Counted from the stretch's first letter, positions 1 to 7,885 are shown. The stretch is DNA of 21,812 nucleotides from RUG11867 sp964553435 (GCA_964553435.1 CAZKKM010000017.1:1-21812), one strand, 5' to 3'. Program-made: numbers and translations. The notes: a model not told the origin generated them from the sequence alone.

Positions 1-51
1 AACTTCGACGATTTCTTCACCCGGCATGCCGTCAATACTTACTAGCTTCAT
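1..51 (-). CDS. N-terminal fragment of an unrecognised protein
   Basis: An ATG at 51-49 opens a frame that stays open to the left edge, giving 17 residues beginning MKLVSIDGMPGEEIVEV. It is preceded by a strong Shine-Dalgarno sequence, AGGAGG, at about 60-65 with an 8-base spacer. The start lies inside the 3' end of the upstream gene (20-base overlap), which suggests translational coupling. The fragment is too short to assign a family; only the start and its ribosome binding site are supported. Confidence 0.6.
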   Translation of the reverse strand, partial: MKLVSIDGMPGEEIVEV

Positions 52-274
52 CTTCTTCTCCTCCTAAAACTTCTCTGATTCGGTTTACGAGATTGATGAT
101 AACTCCGAGCAAAGGTACTCCGAATACACACATCAAAAATATATAAGGTCCGATCGGCAAAACTTCCTCTTCTGTGAACTGAAAATAAGTCAACATTCCT
201 ATCATGATGATGAAGAATGCTCCGAATAGAAAACTGGCCGTGACTGCTCCCATTATTTTTTTAGATTTGCTCAT
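32..274 (-). CDS. small two-span membrane protein, unknown function
   Basis: An 80-residue protein with two hydrophobic stretches, about residues 8-30 and 42-62, joined by a short acidic loop (FTEEEVLP), and a charged C-terminus rich in Glu, Asp and Lys. The ATG at 272-274 has AAGAGGTG about 6 bases upstream and an extended -10 promoter behind it. The stop lies 20 bases inside the next gene, so the two are probably co-transcribed and coupled. I do not recognise the family. It is likely a small inner-membrane protein; the residues suggest no catalytic role. Confidence 0.7.
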   Translation of the reverse strand: MSKSKKIMGAVTASFLFGAFFIIMIGMLTYFQFTEEEVLPIGPYIFLMCVFGVPLLGVIINLVNRIREVLGGEEDEASKY

Positions 275-304
275 TTATCACACCTCTTCGCTGAATGCAC
301 CTTA

Positions 305-313
305 AGTATACCA
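305..313 (-). promoter_or_regulatory. extended -10 promoter for the 32-274 gene
   Basis: On the minus strand the sequence reads TGGTATACT (TGn plus TATACT), 31 bases upstream of the start codon. No good -35 is visible 17 bases upstream (TTTAAA at best), which fits an extended -10 promoter. Confidence 0.5.
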
Positions 314-365
314 CAAGTATCATCATTTTTAAAGCCCATCGTCATCTCAAGTATACAGGCAAAAA

Positions 366-394
366 TTGACAAGATTTTCAAAAAAACATATAAT
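366..394 (+). promoter_or_regulatory. consensus sigma-A promoter
   Basis: TTGACA at 366-371 and TATAAT at 389-394 are separated by exactly 17 bases, a perfect housekeeping promoter. Transcription would start near 401, giving a leader of about 20 bases with GAGG at 411-414, 6 bases before the ATG at 421. Confidence 0.9.
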
Positions 395-420
395 AAGAAG
401 CTATCGAAAAGAGGATACCT

Positions 421-1515
421 ATGAGTAAAGTAAGAATATACGGAGAACTGGATCTGTTGGACCCGACATTGCAAAACGAAGCCAAACGCATTTGCGATGA
501 ACGAAATGCTTTGGATTTAGCAAGATGCGATGAGCTTGAAATGGATCTTGTCGAATATGCCGAAATTTGTAGTATGGACGCAGAATACTTGAATTTCCTT
601 CTTTCAAAAGAAACGCACTTTTGTTTGCTCGGCACTGGTTGGTACATGGAATGCACTTGTTATGATGCAAAAGTCGAAATAGACTATCTCGTAAGTGATG
701 GTAGTGAAACCGCCTTCATCCGTGCTCGAGAAATGAAAAATGCTTTTTCTAACTTAGCTCTCTTGTTTCCTCATCACCTTTTCGTAGTGGATATAGACGA
801 GCACGATTCCTCTTTACTGGAATTTGCTTCACAAAATAAAATGATCGATATTTTTAAAAACGACTATATGATGCCTTGTGAGTTCGTTTTTTCCGAATCT
901 TTCCTTTCTTCGATTAGGGGAAAGACCACCCCATTGGTTTTTACCGATTTCGATGCATTAAAAATCGACGAAAAGAAATTACCTGCCGGTGTTCATATTT
1001 TTCAAGGCATCGATCTGAAAGATAAAAAGATGAAGAGCAAGAAATCGGCTATTGCCCGCGAATATATATCAAAAAAAGGAAGAGAAGCCGCATGGGATAC
1101 CGGTCTTGATGATTTCTCCATTCGTGCCTTTGCCGACTCTTATTTCTGCATGATAGCCGACGATTGGTTCATAGAATACTCGGTCGGCTTATCCGTCGTC
1201 CGCATCGAATTTTGGCTTTCATCTAAATGGACCCTATCGCACATTTTACAAATGAAAAGAGCTCTCTTCGAACTGTTATATACTTACCGAGATAAAATTT
1301 TTGTCGGTGCTTTCAATGAACACAGTTTTGCATTTTTGATGAAGGCTTTAAATAAAGGTATGATAAGCATCGTTTGCGATATAAAACAAATCGATGATCC
1401 CTTTTACGATGATTATGCATTTGAGGTGACACCTTCCTTCATCGAAAAGTATGAATCCAAAAGAGAAAAAAGAATGACTATGAAACCTCTCGATTCTCAC
1501 GATAAACCGATCTAA
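421..1515 (+). CDS. unrecognised 364-residue protein with apparent internal duplication
   Basis: A soluble protein with no signal peptide or membrane span; I do not recognise its family. Two segments resemble each other. Around residues 65-160 there is FCLL..GWYMEC, then VEIDYLV, then EMKNAF, then LFVVDIDEHD. Around residues 240-335 there is FCMIADDWFIEY, then VRIEFWL, then QMKRAL, then IFVGAFNEHS. The order and spacing of W-aromatic-x-E, a V-x-I-acidic-aromatic strand, a helix containing MK and an FV..... H segment match, suggesting a tandem alpha/beta domain repeat. The C-terminus is basic (EKYESKREKR). It stands alone between divergent small membrane genes and a convergent acyltransferase, transcribed from a consensus promoter and ended by a strong hairpin. 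The function is unknown. Confidence 0.75.
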   Translation: MSKVRIYGELDLLDPTLQNEAKRICDERNALDLARCDELEMDLVEYAEICSMDAEYLNFLLSKETHFCLLGTGWYMECTCYDAKVEIDYLVSDGSETAFIRAREMKNAFSNLALLFPHHLFVVDIDEHDSSLLEFASQNKMIDIFKNDYMMPCEFVFSESFLSSIRGKTTPLVFTDFDALKIDEKKLPAGVHIFQGIDLKDKKMKSKKSAIAREYISKKGREAAWDTGLDDFSIRAFADSYFCMIADDWFIEYSVGLSVVRIEFWLSSKWTLSHILQMKRALFELLYTYRDKIFVGAFNEHSFAFLMKALNKGMISIVCDIKQIDDPFYDDYAFEVTPSFIEKYESKREKRMTMKPLDSHDKPI

Positions 1516-1553
1516 AAAAATGTCCTACTCTACTTATGCAAGTGGACATTTTT
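1516..1553. terminator. bidirectional intrinsic terminator
   Basis: A perfect 10-base-pair stem, AAAAATGTCC (1516-1525) with GGACATTTTT (1544-1553), followed by T-rich sequence on both strands. It ends the plus-strand gene just after its stop at 1515. One arm and part of the loop encode the last codons and the stop (1530-1532) of the convergent acyltransferase gene. Confidence 0.85.
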
Positions 1554-2543
1554 ATTTTTTAAAGTCGTTTTGGCAAATGCGAATCCGAAAGAGAAAGCGA
1601 GAGTCAAAATCAAAGTGAACACGAAATACAACATGCTTTGCCTATAAATCACATCCATATGAAGCATCTTTCCCAAAAAACGTATTCCAGTCATCATGAA
1701 TGGATGCATGATATACGTCCATGTCCCGACTTCGCGAAGAAAAGGATTGGCTCCAATTTTTCCCGATAAGATGTATTTGAAAAGAAAATAGCACATGGGA
1801 ATCAATGAAAAATACATCGTCGTATGTCGCGGCCACCCAAGATAATATAGAATCATTCCCTCGGTCATCATGATGATGAAAAACACACATCCCAATATGG
1901 CATCTTTCATTTTTCTATTCTCGTTTTTCGCAATTGCAATCGTATATCCCATCAATAGAAATACCGGTGCATAGAACACCCCATTGCGGGTATAAAAAGA
2001 CACCTTAAAAAGAACATCATAGACTACTTTGATAAAAGGAATCTGACTAACGAAACCATAATAACTATCTCCGGCCATTCCTATCAGGTAGAGTGAAAGA
2101 CACACTATCCAAGCTTTCTTCATTCCTAATTTCTTCAAAAGAAAATAGACGATCCAAATACCTAAAATAGTCGCAGGAAAATACCATAGATGAAAATATA
2201 TGCCGTTGAATAAAATGTCACTCGCGAACGAACCGATGCTGAAGTCGACAAAATAACCATTGTATATCAAAATAGGCAAATAGATTAGCGAACTTATCGC
2301 ATATAGTCTGATCAACTTCTTCGTAAATGTGACCATTTTTTTAAAGTCACCTAATGCTTTTTCTAAAATAAAGTAACCGCTTATCACGAGAAACAACGGT
2401 ACACAGAAACGAGAGAATACCTGAGAAAAAGCATGATTGGCCACCGCCGAATACGACTCCAAAGGATAAGTATGTACGGCAACTATTATAGAGGCAACGA
2501 AAAACCTTACAGCATCTATATCTATACTTCTCTCTCTTTTCAT
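1530..2543 (-). CDS. acyltransferase family 3 membrane protein
   Basis: A 337-residue multispan protein of the acyltransferase 3 type (OafA/WecH-like), which moves acyl groups such as acetyl onto cell-surface glycans. The family hallmark is at the N-terminus: a short basic start (MKRERSIDIDAVRFF), then a first helix carrying the conserved His in VAVHTYP (about residue 24), followed by about nine more hydrophobic helices. It is close to full length for the transmembrane-only form and has no extra SGNH domain. The ATG overlaps the stop of the upstream D,D-carboxypeptidase by ATGA, so the two are translationally coupled. That pairing suggests a wall polymer such as peptidoglycan or teichoic acid as the acceptor, but this is inference from context. 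Confidence 0.85.
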   Translation of the reverse strand: MKRERSIDIDAVRFFVASIIVAVHTYPLESYSAVANHAFSQVFSRFCVPLFLVISGYFILEKALGDFKKMVTFTKKLIRLYAISSLIYLPILIYNGYFVDFSIGSFASDILFNGIYFHLWYFPATILGIWIVYFLLKKLGMKKAWIVCLSLYLIGMAGDSYYGFVSQIPFIKVVYDVLFKVSFYTRNGVFYAPVFLLMGYTIAIAKNENRKMKDAILGCVFFIIMMTEGMILYYLGWPRHTTMYFSLIPMCYFLFKYILSGKIGANPFLREVGTWTYIMHPFMMTGIRFLGKMLHMDVIYRQSMLYFVFTLILTLAFSFGFAFAKTTLKNKNVHLHK

Positions 2544-3769
2544 TTTCTCATTCTCCGTTTCTTTCGTTTTTTCTTTCTGAATGCGATTATCGATATTGCG
2601 AATAAAACGACGACGATCGAAGCGGATATTATTATTTCTGTTCGATACTTGATGACAAATTTTTCTAAAGAAAATTTCAACTCTTCGGTCAAATAAACGA
2701 TCTCGCTTTTCAGTAATTCTTCTTTATAATAATACTTGAGCTCCCCTATTTTTTCTCCATAAGAATTCTTATATGCTAGATTATTCACTCCCTCGAATTC
2801 GAATCTTACATCCTCATCGTCGTATTCTTTCTCGGCATATTTCACTATATCTTCGCTTACTTTGACGACAAATTCATCCTGTACAGCCCCTTCGATCGGG
2901 ATGCGAACTAATTCTTTCCCCTTTTCGAATAATACAACGTCGTCATAAGTCTCATCCAAATAACTTATTATTTTCACCGTATCTTGAAGATTATATGGAG
3001 CAGTATAACTGTAAGGTGCTCCCAAAGTGATGAGTATCATTTCTCGACCATTCGTTTTGAACAATGCTGACATGCACATACCAGCATTTCCCGTATAACC
3101 GGTCTTACTTCCCAAAATGGAAGAAAGATCGGCCTTCATGTATCGATTGTACGTATTCAAAGTGCTTTGAACATTCAATCCGTTCGATAGTTTATAACTT
3201 CTCGTCTTATATATTTCTTCAAAAGTAGGGTTCTCCAACGCATATTTGAGAATTTGGAGTATTTCTCTAGTCGTACTGTGATGATTTGAAATATCGTAAC
3301 CTGTGACATTTGCAAAATGAGTATGTTCCAAACCCAACTCTTTGACTTTTTCGTTCATCATCTCGACGAATTTTGCTGTCGATCCGGCAATATTGTGAGC
3401 GAGAGCTGTCGTCGCATCAGCTCCAGAAGGCAAAATGGAAGCATATAACAAATCTCTATACGATACGCGATCGCCGCTTTTTAGTCCAGCGATGCTCGCA
3501 TCGTAAGGTATCTCTCTTAGAACACCATCGTCGACAGTCACGACTTCATCTAAATTTTCGATATTTTCGATGGCCGTGATCGTCGTCATGATCTTGGTCA
3601 AGCTTGCGATATTCGCTTCGATGTTGCCGCCTTTGTCGTATAATATTTCGTCGGTTTTAAAATCGTAAAGAAGAACTTTATCCGAATATAACTTGGGTAA
3701 TTCGAGAGCCATAATGTGAACCGGCAAGATGATCGAAAACACCAATAAAATGTAAGCTATCCTCTTCAT
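2540..3769 (-). CDS. serine-type D-Ala-D-Ala carboxypeptidase (peptidase S11, DacA/DacF-like)
   Basis: A 409-residue low-molecular-weight penicillin-binding protein that trims the terminal D-Ala from peptidoglycan stem peptides outside the membrane. After a signal peptide (about residues 1-21) come the catalytic tetrad S56-L-T-K59 and the K222-T-G224 triad. The middle motif reads S115-G-A117, where many family members have S-x-N. A C-terminal beta domain (about 290-365) is followed by one membrane span and a very basic tail (FRKKKRKKRRMRK), so this is a membrane-anchored form. I chose the ATG at 3769 because GAGGG lies just upstream and it starts directly on the signal peptide; an ATG 39 bases further upstream would add a charged extension without a good ribosome site. 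Its stop overlaps the acyltransferase start. Confidence 0.9.
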   Translation of the reverse strand: MKRIAYILLVFSIILPVHIMALELPKLYSDKVLLYDFKTDEILYDKGGNIEANIASLTKIMTTITAIENIENLDEVVTVDDGVLREIPYDASIAGLKSGDRVSYRDLLYASILPSGADATTALAHNIAGSTAKFVEMMNEKVKELGLEHTHFANVTGYDISNHHSTTREILQILKYALENPTFEEIYKTRSYKLSNGLNVQSTLNTYNRYMKADLSSILGSKTGYTGNAGMCMSALFKTNGREMILITLGAPYSYTAPYNLQDTVKIISYLDETYDDVVLFEKGKELVRIPIEGAVQDEFVVKVSEDIVKYAEKEYDDEDVRFEFEGVNNLAYKNSYGEKIGELKYYYKEELLKSEIVYLTEELKFSLEKFVIKYRTEIIISASIVVVLFAISIIAFRKKKRKKRRMRK

Positions 3770-3798
3770 ATTTTCCCTCTTTTCAATTCTACTCATTA

Positions 3799-3807
3799 AT
3801 TTTATCA
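3799..3807 (-). promoter_or_regulatory. possible extended -10 promoter for the carboxypeptidase gene
   Basis: The minus strand reads TGATAAAAT, an extended -10, about 30 bases before the start codon and downstream of the terminator of the cohesin gene. No convincing -35 is visible. It would give the carboxypeptidase-acyltransferase pair its own transcript. Confidence 0.35.
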
Positions 3808-3847
3808 TAATCTGTACATTAAATCATCAGTTTTAAAATCATCATCG

Positions 3848-3872
3848 AAAAAAAAGTTCCTTTTACGGAACT
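3848..3872 (-). terminator. intrinsic terminator after the cohesin gene
   Basis: On the minus strand AGTTCC (3867-3872), a six-base loop and GGAACT (3855-3860) run directly into eight T residues, starting one base after the stop codon at 3874-3876. It separates the cohesin/dockerin transcript from the carboxypeptidase transcript. Confidence 0.8.
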
Positions 3873-3873
3873 C

Positions 3874-5394
3874 TCATCTTCTCTTTCGCTTTTTCTTTTT
3901 TCGACGTGATTCCAACTCGCTAAATTCTTCGTCGACTTGCTCCTCTTCGACGATTTCCTCTTCCATCGAAATTGGTTCTCCTTCTGTCGTAGATAAATCA
4001 GAATCTTCTTCTTTTGTCGATGGTAACTCGGAGTCAACGACATCTTCTTTTTGCTCTTCTTCATTCATCGATATGACAGGTTTTGTACTTGCCACTTTGC
4101 GAATGAGCTTTTTCAATTTGGAAACTCTCGCTCCTAACACGATGGAAAGAAGTAAAAATATTCCCGCCACTCCCAAAGCGGCGAGCGCATATAGAAGCAT
4201 CTCTTTGCTTTCTTTGTGCATTTCATCGAATATTTTGGAATTGTATTTGATCAATGCACCAGTTTCCTTATCGTATTGAAAGTAATCTTTGTCTCCAGTT
4301 TCGACGTTCATAGCATATATTAAATAGAAATTTTCGTCGATTTCGCTTCTCATAACTTCGCGTTCGACTCCGTTTATCTCCAATTTATCTTTTTTAAAAC
4401 CATCGGGTACACTCTCTATTTCTATAGGCAAAAGTGTAAAAGATATGTTTTTGAGTTCGTTATAACTTGCATATGTCTTGTCGTTTTCATCATACAAGAA
4501 CATTCCTATTTTTCCTTGTGAATCTTTTAGTCCGACGACAGTCAAATCTGATCGTTCATTCTTGTAAGCTGGCACTTCCTCGTCGCCTATTTTGATAGTC
4601 GACTTCGTAAATCCCGTCGGTTCGGTGAGCAATGTATCCTTTTTGACGACTGTATATTCCACTCCGTCGACAATCGCCGATATGGGATTGATATCTTTGA
4701 CATTTACGTTCAAAGTATAAGTCTTGATACTTCCATTTTGAGCTGTAACGACAAGTTCGATCTTATTGGCACCCTCCGAAATGTCGATGGTTCCAGTTCC
4801 TGTTACCCGTGAACGCGCATCGTTGAGTACAGCACCTACTTTTATTTGTTCTACCGTATCTGGAACTAAGACCGTGTACTCTAACGTATTTTTATCGAAT
4901 GCCGGACTTATTTCGTACCCTTCGACAGTGATACTTTTTAGATAGTTGTCTTTACTGTAACTGGCTTGTATTTCTGCCTGAGTTTTGACTGTGATCGTGG
5001 CACTTCCTGTCGTCGGTACGGGAAGTACAGGAGGATTTGGATCGTTCCACGATACCATATTTGCTCCCGATATGCGAATCGTCCCCGAACCGGATTTCAA
5101 AGCTTTAAATGTATACACATAATCCTTGGTTTTAAATGTCCCATTTCCATAATCGGCGATAGACAATTGGGCCCCACCCACGTAAGCCAACGTCGACGTA
5201 TCGTAAGATACACCGAAGTTCCAAGAACCCAACATTTCTGAACACTGAACGCGAACTGTAACCTGAAATGTCGATCCGACGACAGCAAGATTGGTGTTCG
5301 GCATGACGGATATTTGTCCATTCAATGCATCGACTTTTGCTGAAAACAACAAAGTGGCAAAAGCACACATCAATATTTTAGTAATTCTTTTCAT
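3874..5394 (-). CDS. membrane-anchored cohesin-domain protein
   Basis: A 506-residue exported protein that probably acts as a docking receptor. Visible parts in order: signal peptide (1-23); a cohesin-like beta-sandwich (about 25-137) with hallmark segments ISVMPNTNLAVVGSTFQVTV, LGSWNFGVSYDTSTLAYVGG and GSGTIRISGANMV; a cadherin-like beta-sandwich domain (about 149-233, with SPAFDKNTLEYTVLVPDTV and the TYTLNVNV ending); a mixed region (240-390); a single membrane span (about 400-421); and a cytoplasmic tail rich in Glu/Asp ending in RRKKKKRKRR. It lies 13 bases downstream of a gene whose product carries a C-terminal dockerin, the known binding partner of cohesins, and shares its transcript. 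GAGG about 6 bases before the ATG supports the start. Cohesins of this kind are best known from cellulosomes; here the partner looks like a wall hydrolase. The specific pairing is inferred. Confidence 0.82.
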   Translation of the reverse strand: MKRITKILMCAFATLLFSAKVDALNGQISVMPNTNLAVVGSTFQVTVRVQCSEMLGSWNFGVSYDTSTLAYVGGAQLSIADYGNGTFKTKDYVYTFKALKSGSGTIRISGANMVSWNDPNPPVLPVPTTGSATITVKTQAEIQASYSKDNYLKSITVEGYEISPAFDKNTLEYTVLVPDTVEQIKVGAVLNDARSRVTGTGTIDISEGANKIELVVTAQNGSIKTYTLNVNVKDINPISAIVDGVEYTVVKKDTLLTEPTGFTKSTIKIGDEEVPAYKNERSDLTVVGLKDSQGKIGMFLYDENDKTYASYNELKNISFTLLPIEIESVPDGFKKDKLEINGVEREVMRSEIDENFYLIYAMNVETGDKDYFQYDKETGALIKYNSKIFDEMHKESKEMLLYALAALGVAGIFLLLSIVLGARVSKLKKLIRKVASTKPVISMNEEEQKEDVVDSELPSTKEEDSDLSTTEGEPISMEEEIVEEEQVDEEFSELESRRKKKKRKRR

Positions 5395-5407
5395 AGTAAC
5401 CTCGATT

Positions 5408-7426
5408 CTATTCTTGACTTATCTGATATTGTCCGACGATATTTTGTTGTACTAAAAGCAGATCTCTGATATCTATCGCTCCATCTTTATTGATATCTGC
5501 TGCATTGTAATATGCTCCGCTCAAGGCTCTAGCCTTTACGATATGCTGCTGAATTAACAATAAATCTCTGATATCCGTCTTTCCATCTCCAGATGGATCT
5601 CCATACAATACGGCACTGAAACTGACCGCAACTCCGGCATTCTTCACCGTGATGATATCACTGGATCTGATGATATCTTCTGGCTTTCTAGCTTCTCCAT
5701 TCGCACCGGTCACATCGACTTCGGCAAAGTGATAGTTTCCCTTAACAGCATTTATCAAACTCGATACAGTCTTGATATTAGAAAAATTGGATGCAAATTT
5801 ATCGGACACTTTTATGCCCACACCGTTCAATACTTCACTTGGTGCATAACCATCTGTCTCGATGCGGTGAATTTTTATTTCGTATATTTCGACGTTGCCA
5901 TTTCCCGCAGTCACTTTAATCTGAGTCGTCGTCTCATCCGAAGTGAGAACTAACTTAGAAGTGTATTCCGCTTTGGCTACACCACTCGTAGGGCTAGCCA
6001 AAATGTTGACTTCTTTCGTATCTTTACTTGTATAACATTCGTAAGATTTGATACCCGAATCGAAACTCGGATTGATATTACATTCCGAAATGGAAAGACT
6101 TTGCAGACTGGCATCGACATTGTATTCTGGCTCCAAAGACGTGAATGTCGGCATGTTTTGATAGACTGGAATCAGGAATCCATAAGCCGCTTTATCCCAT
6201 TCTTCGATCGAACTATAAGAGCTCAAATAAGTAGTATAGGTTTTATACCCTTCTTCATAAGGTGCCAAGATGTTTTGCATGTATTGATGACTATAATTTA
6301 GATTTATAGAATTGAATTTTTGATAATAGACTGTCGACTGTCCGACCGATACATATTGATTCCCAACCAATCCCGCTCCTTCGACGATCGAAATATAAGG
6401 ATTGTTCCAACCTCTATTGTATGCATACCCGAGACCATTTAAGATGACATCATCTGTTGTCGCACCGTTTGCAGAAATGTTGAAAAAGTTATAGTATCCG
6501 ACATACTGACCATTCCAACCGGCCCCGTTCGATAAAAACGATCCTGTTCCCTGCTCGACCTTTACTCGACTGGCAAGGGAAACCGGATTGACTCGATTTA
6601 CTCTTCCAGCATCGACGAACGTATCGTTGAAATAATGCAATCCCACTGAGCAGTTCTTCGAACCTTCCGAACAGAGATAAGGATGACTCCTGTCCATAAA
6701 GGAACCATTCAAAGATTTCTCGACCATCGGTGGATAATCGACCCCATCATTCCAAGCTTGGTTTTCGAACATGAAGAAATTCGTCTCGTTCATGAAATTG
6801 CGTGGATCCAGGAAATAAGCTATGGTTTGCTCGCTGACGGCATACCAATCGCCTCCTGAAAAACCGTACCATACTCCGTTGTTGTAAGCACCAGGTGATG
6901 TAGAAAGCAAATTGGGATCTTTCAATTTCTTATGCAAGAGATTTCTGTCGATGACGGAAGCCTCTCCCTTTACTACACCATTGAAATCTGCTCCTAAAGT
7001 CGTCTGTTTGGCATAAGAAGGAGTGAATACCCAATTCGGATGAATCGCATGCAATATAGCCAATCTTTCGGCATAATCTCTCGGAAATCCCAAATTCACT
7101 AACTCGTTCTTATAATTCTCATCGATTTCGTACACTTGCTCGGTAACACTGGACTTCTTGATATAACCTACTTTTGTATAACCGGAATAAAGAAATTTGA
7201 TTTGATAATAGTTTCCCGACTCGCCTATTATCTCCACCAGCTCGGGATAACTCAAAGTCGTATTGTAGCCAGTTATAAAAGGCATATTGGCGCTATCATT
7301 TGGCGAAGTTTTTATATATGAATATGCCTTGACAATTCCTCGTCTGTAAGTTTGAGCATCGACACTTCCGACCAAAAAAGCAAATGACAAGACAGTTAAA
7401 AAAGAGAATAATACCGACTTCTTCAA
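5408..7426 (-). CDS. secreted GH73-type glucosaminidase with SH3 domain and C-terminal dockerin
   Basis: A 672-residue exported enzyme predicted to cleave N-acetylglucosamine bonds in peptidoglycan. Domains in order: signal peptide (1-24); bacterial SH3-like domain (about 27-95, ending VGYIKKS); glucosaminidase domain (about 105-400) with the likely catalytic Glu291 in SRVKVEQGTGS and conserved aromatic stretches such as YYNFFNI; a cadherin-like beta-sandwich (about 440-521); a linker or X-module-like region (530-605); and a type I-like dockerin (609-668). The dockerin has two calcium loops, DPSGDGKTDIRD and DINKDGAIDIRD, each followed by LLL(I/V)QQ.IV. The start is TTG at 7426 with AGGAGG 7 bases upstream and an extended -10 promoter. 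It is the first gene of a transcript continuing into the cohesin protein. The glucosaminidase assignment is firm as a family; the exact bond cut is not shown. Confidence 0.88.
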   Translation of the reverse strand: MKKSVLFSFLTVLSFAFLVGSVDAQTYRRGIVKAYSYIKTSPNDSANMPFITGYNTTLSYPELVEIIGESGNYYQIKFLYSGYTKVGYIKKSSVTEQVYEIDENYKNELVNLGFPRDYAERLAILHAIHPNWVFTPSYAKQTTLGADFNGVVKGEASVIDRNLLHKKLKDPNLLSTSPGAYNNGVWYGFSGGDWYAVSEQTIAYFLDPRNFMNETNFFMFENQAWNDGVDYPPMVEKSLNGSFMDRSHPYLCSEGSKNCSVGLHYFNDTFVDAGRVNRVNPVSLASRVKVEQGTGSFLSNGAGWNGQYVGYYNFFNISANGATTDDVILNGLGYAYNRGWNNPYISIVEGAGLVGNQYVSVGQSTVYYQKFNSINLNYSHQYMQNILAPYEEGYKTYTTYLSSYSSIEEWDKAAYGFLIPVYQNMPTFTSLEPEYNVDASLQSLSISECNINPSFDSGIKSYECYTSKDTKEVNILASPTSGVAKAEYTSKLVLTSDETTTQIKVTAGNGNVEIYEIKIHRIETDGYAPSEVLNGVGIKVSDKFASNFSNIKTVSSLINAVKGNYHFAEVDVTGANGEARKPEDIIRSSDIITVKNAGVAVSFSAVLYGDPSGDGKTDIRDLLLIQQHIVKARALSGAYYNAADINKDGAIDIRDLLLVQQNIVGQYQISQE

Positions 7427-7450
7427 TGCGATGCCTCCTATCCTTATACC

Positions 7451-7459
7451 ATTATACCA
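7451..7459 (-). promoter_or_regulatory. extended -10 promoter for the dockerin/cohesin operon
   Basis: The minus strand reads TGGTATAAT, a perfect -10 with TGn extension, 25 bases before the TTG start, leaving a short leader containing AGGAGG (7434-7439). A second TATAAT on the same strand lies at 7483-7488. No clear -35 is seen for either. Confidence 0.65.
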
Positions 7460-7547
7460 TAGTTCGACAAATTATGCTGCATATTATATTCGAAAAATGT
7501 AAAGTTTTGCCAACTATTCAATGTAGGAAATATTGCAAGTCCCAAGC

Positions 7548-7572
7548 AAAAGAAAAGAGCCCCAAAGGACTC
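7548..7572 (-). terminator. intrinsic terminator after the 104-residue gene
   Basis: On the minus strand GAGTCC (7567-7572) pairs with GGGCTC (7557-7562, one G-U pair) around a four-base loop and runs into TTTTCTTT. The first arm overlaps the stop codon at 7571-7573. Confidence 0.6.
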
Positions 7573-7885
7573 AATTGTTATCGACAAAATCGACCATCTT
7601 TTTAAATACAGCCGCGTTCTTTTCGACCTTCTGAATGAGATCATCTCTATCGAACTTGGAGAAAATGTTTTTAAAAGATTCGCCATCTCTCAAGAAAATT
7701 TCCGGATATTTGACTATAACTTGTATGTAGTTGCTGACTCCAAAATCTTTCATGAATTGAACGTTTTCTTTTACGATACCTTCGAACAAAGAAAGCTCGC
7801 TAAAAGTCTTGTCGTCGACATTATCTCTCAAAGTATCGATATCGCCAGTATCTAAACCGAAGTCATACAGATAAGCTAAACTCAT
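7571..7885 (-). CDS. unknown 104-residue acidic helical protein
   Basis: A small protein predicted to be mostly helical, with no signal peptide, membrane span or recognised motif. It begins MSLAYLYDFGLDTGDIDTL and contains several FxKxFxRDD-like amphipathic segments. The ATG at 7885 shares one base with the upstream TGA stop (TGATG), with GAGGG 9 bases upstream, so translation is coupled to the coiled-coil gene. A TTG immediately before this ATG is an alternative start. Coupling suggests the two products act together, possibly as a complex; the function is unknown. Confidence 0.65.
   Translation of the reverse strand: MSLAYLYDFGLDTGDIDTLRDNVDDKTFSELSLFEGIVKENVQFMKDFGVSNYIQVIVKYPEIFLRDGESFKNIFSKFDRDDLIQKVEKNAAVFKKMVDFVDNN

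Noticed and set aside
3770..3808. In-frame ATG at 3808 as the carboxypeptidase start
   Set aside because: It would add 13 charged residues before the signal peptide and lacks a good ribosome site; the ATG at 3769 has GAGGG upstream.
5408..7426. Glucosaminidase as part of a plant-fibre cellulosome
   Set aside because: Despite the dockerin, the catalytic region is of the peptidoglycan-acting GH73 type and no cellulase, xylanase or carbohydrate-binding module gene is in the window.
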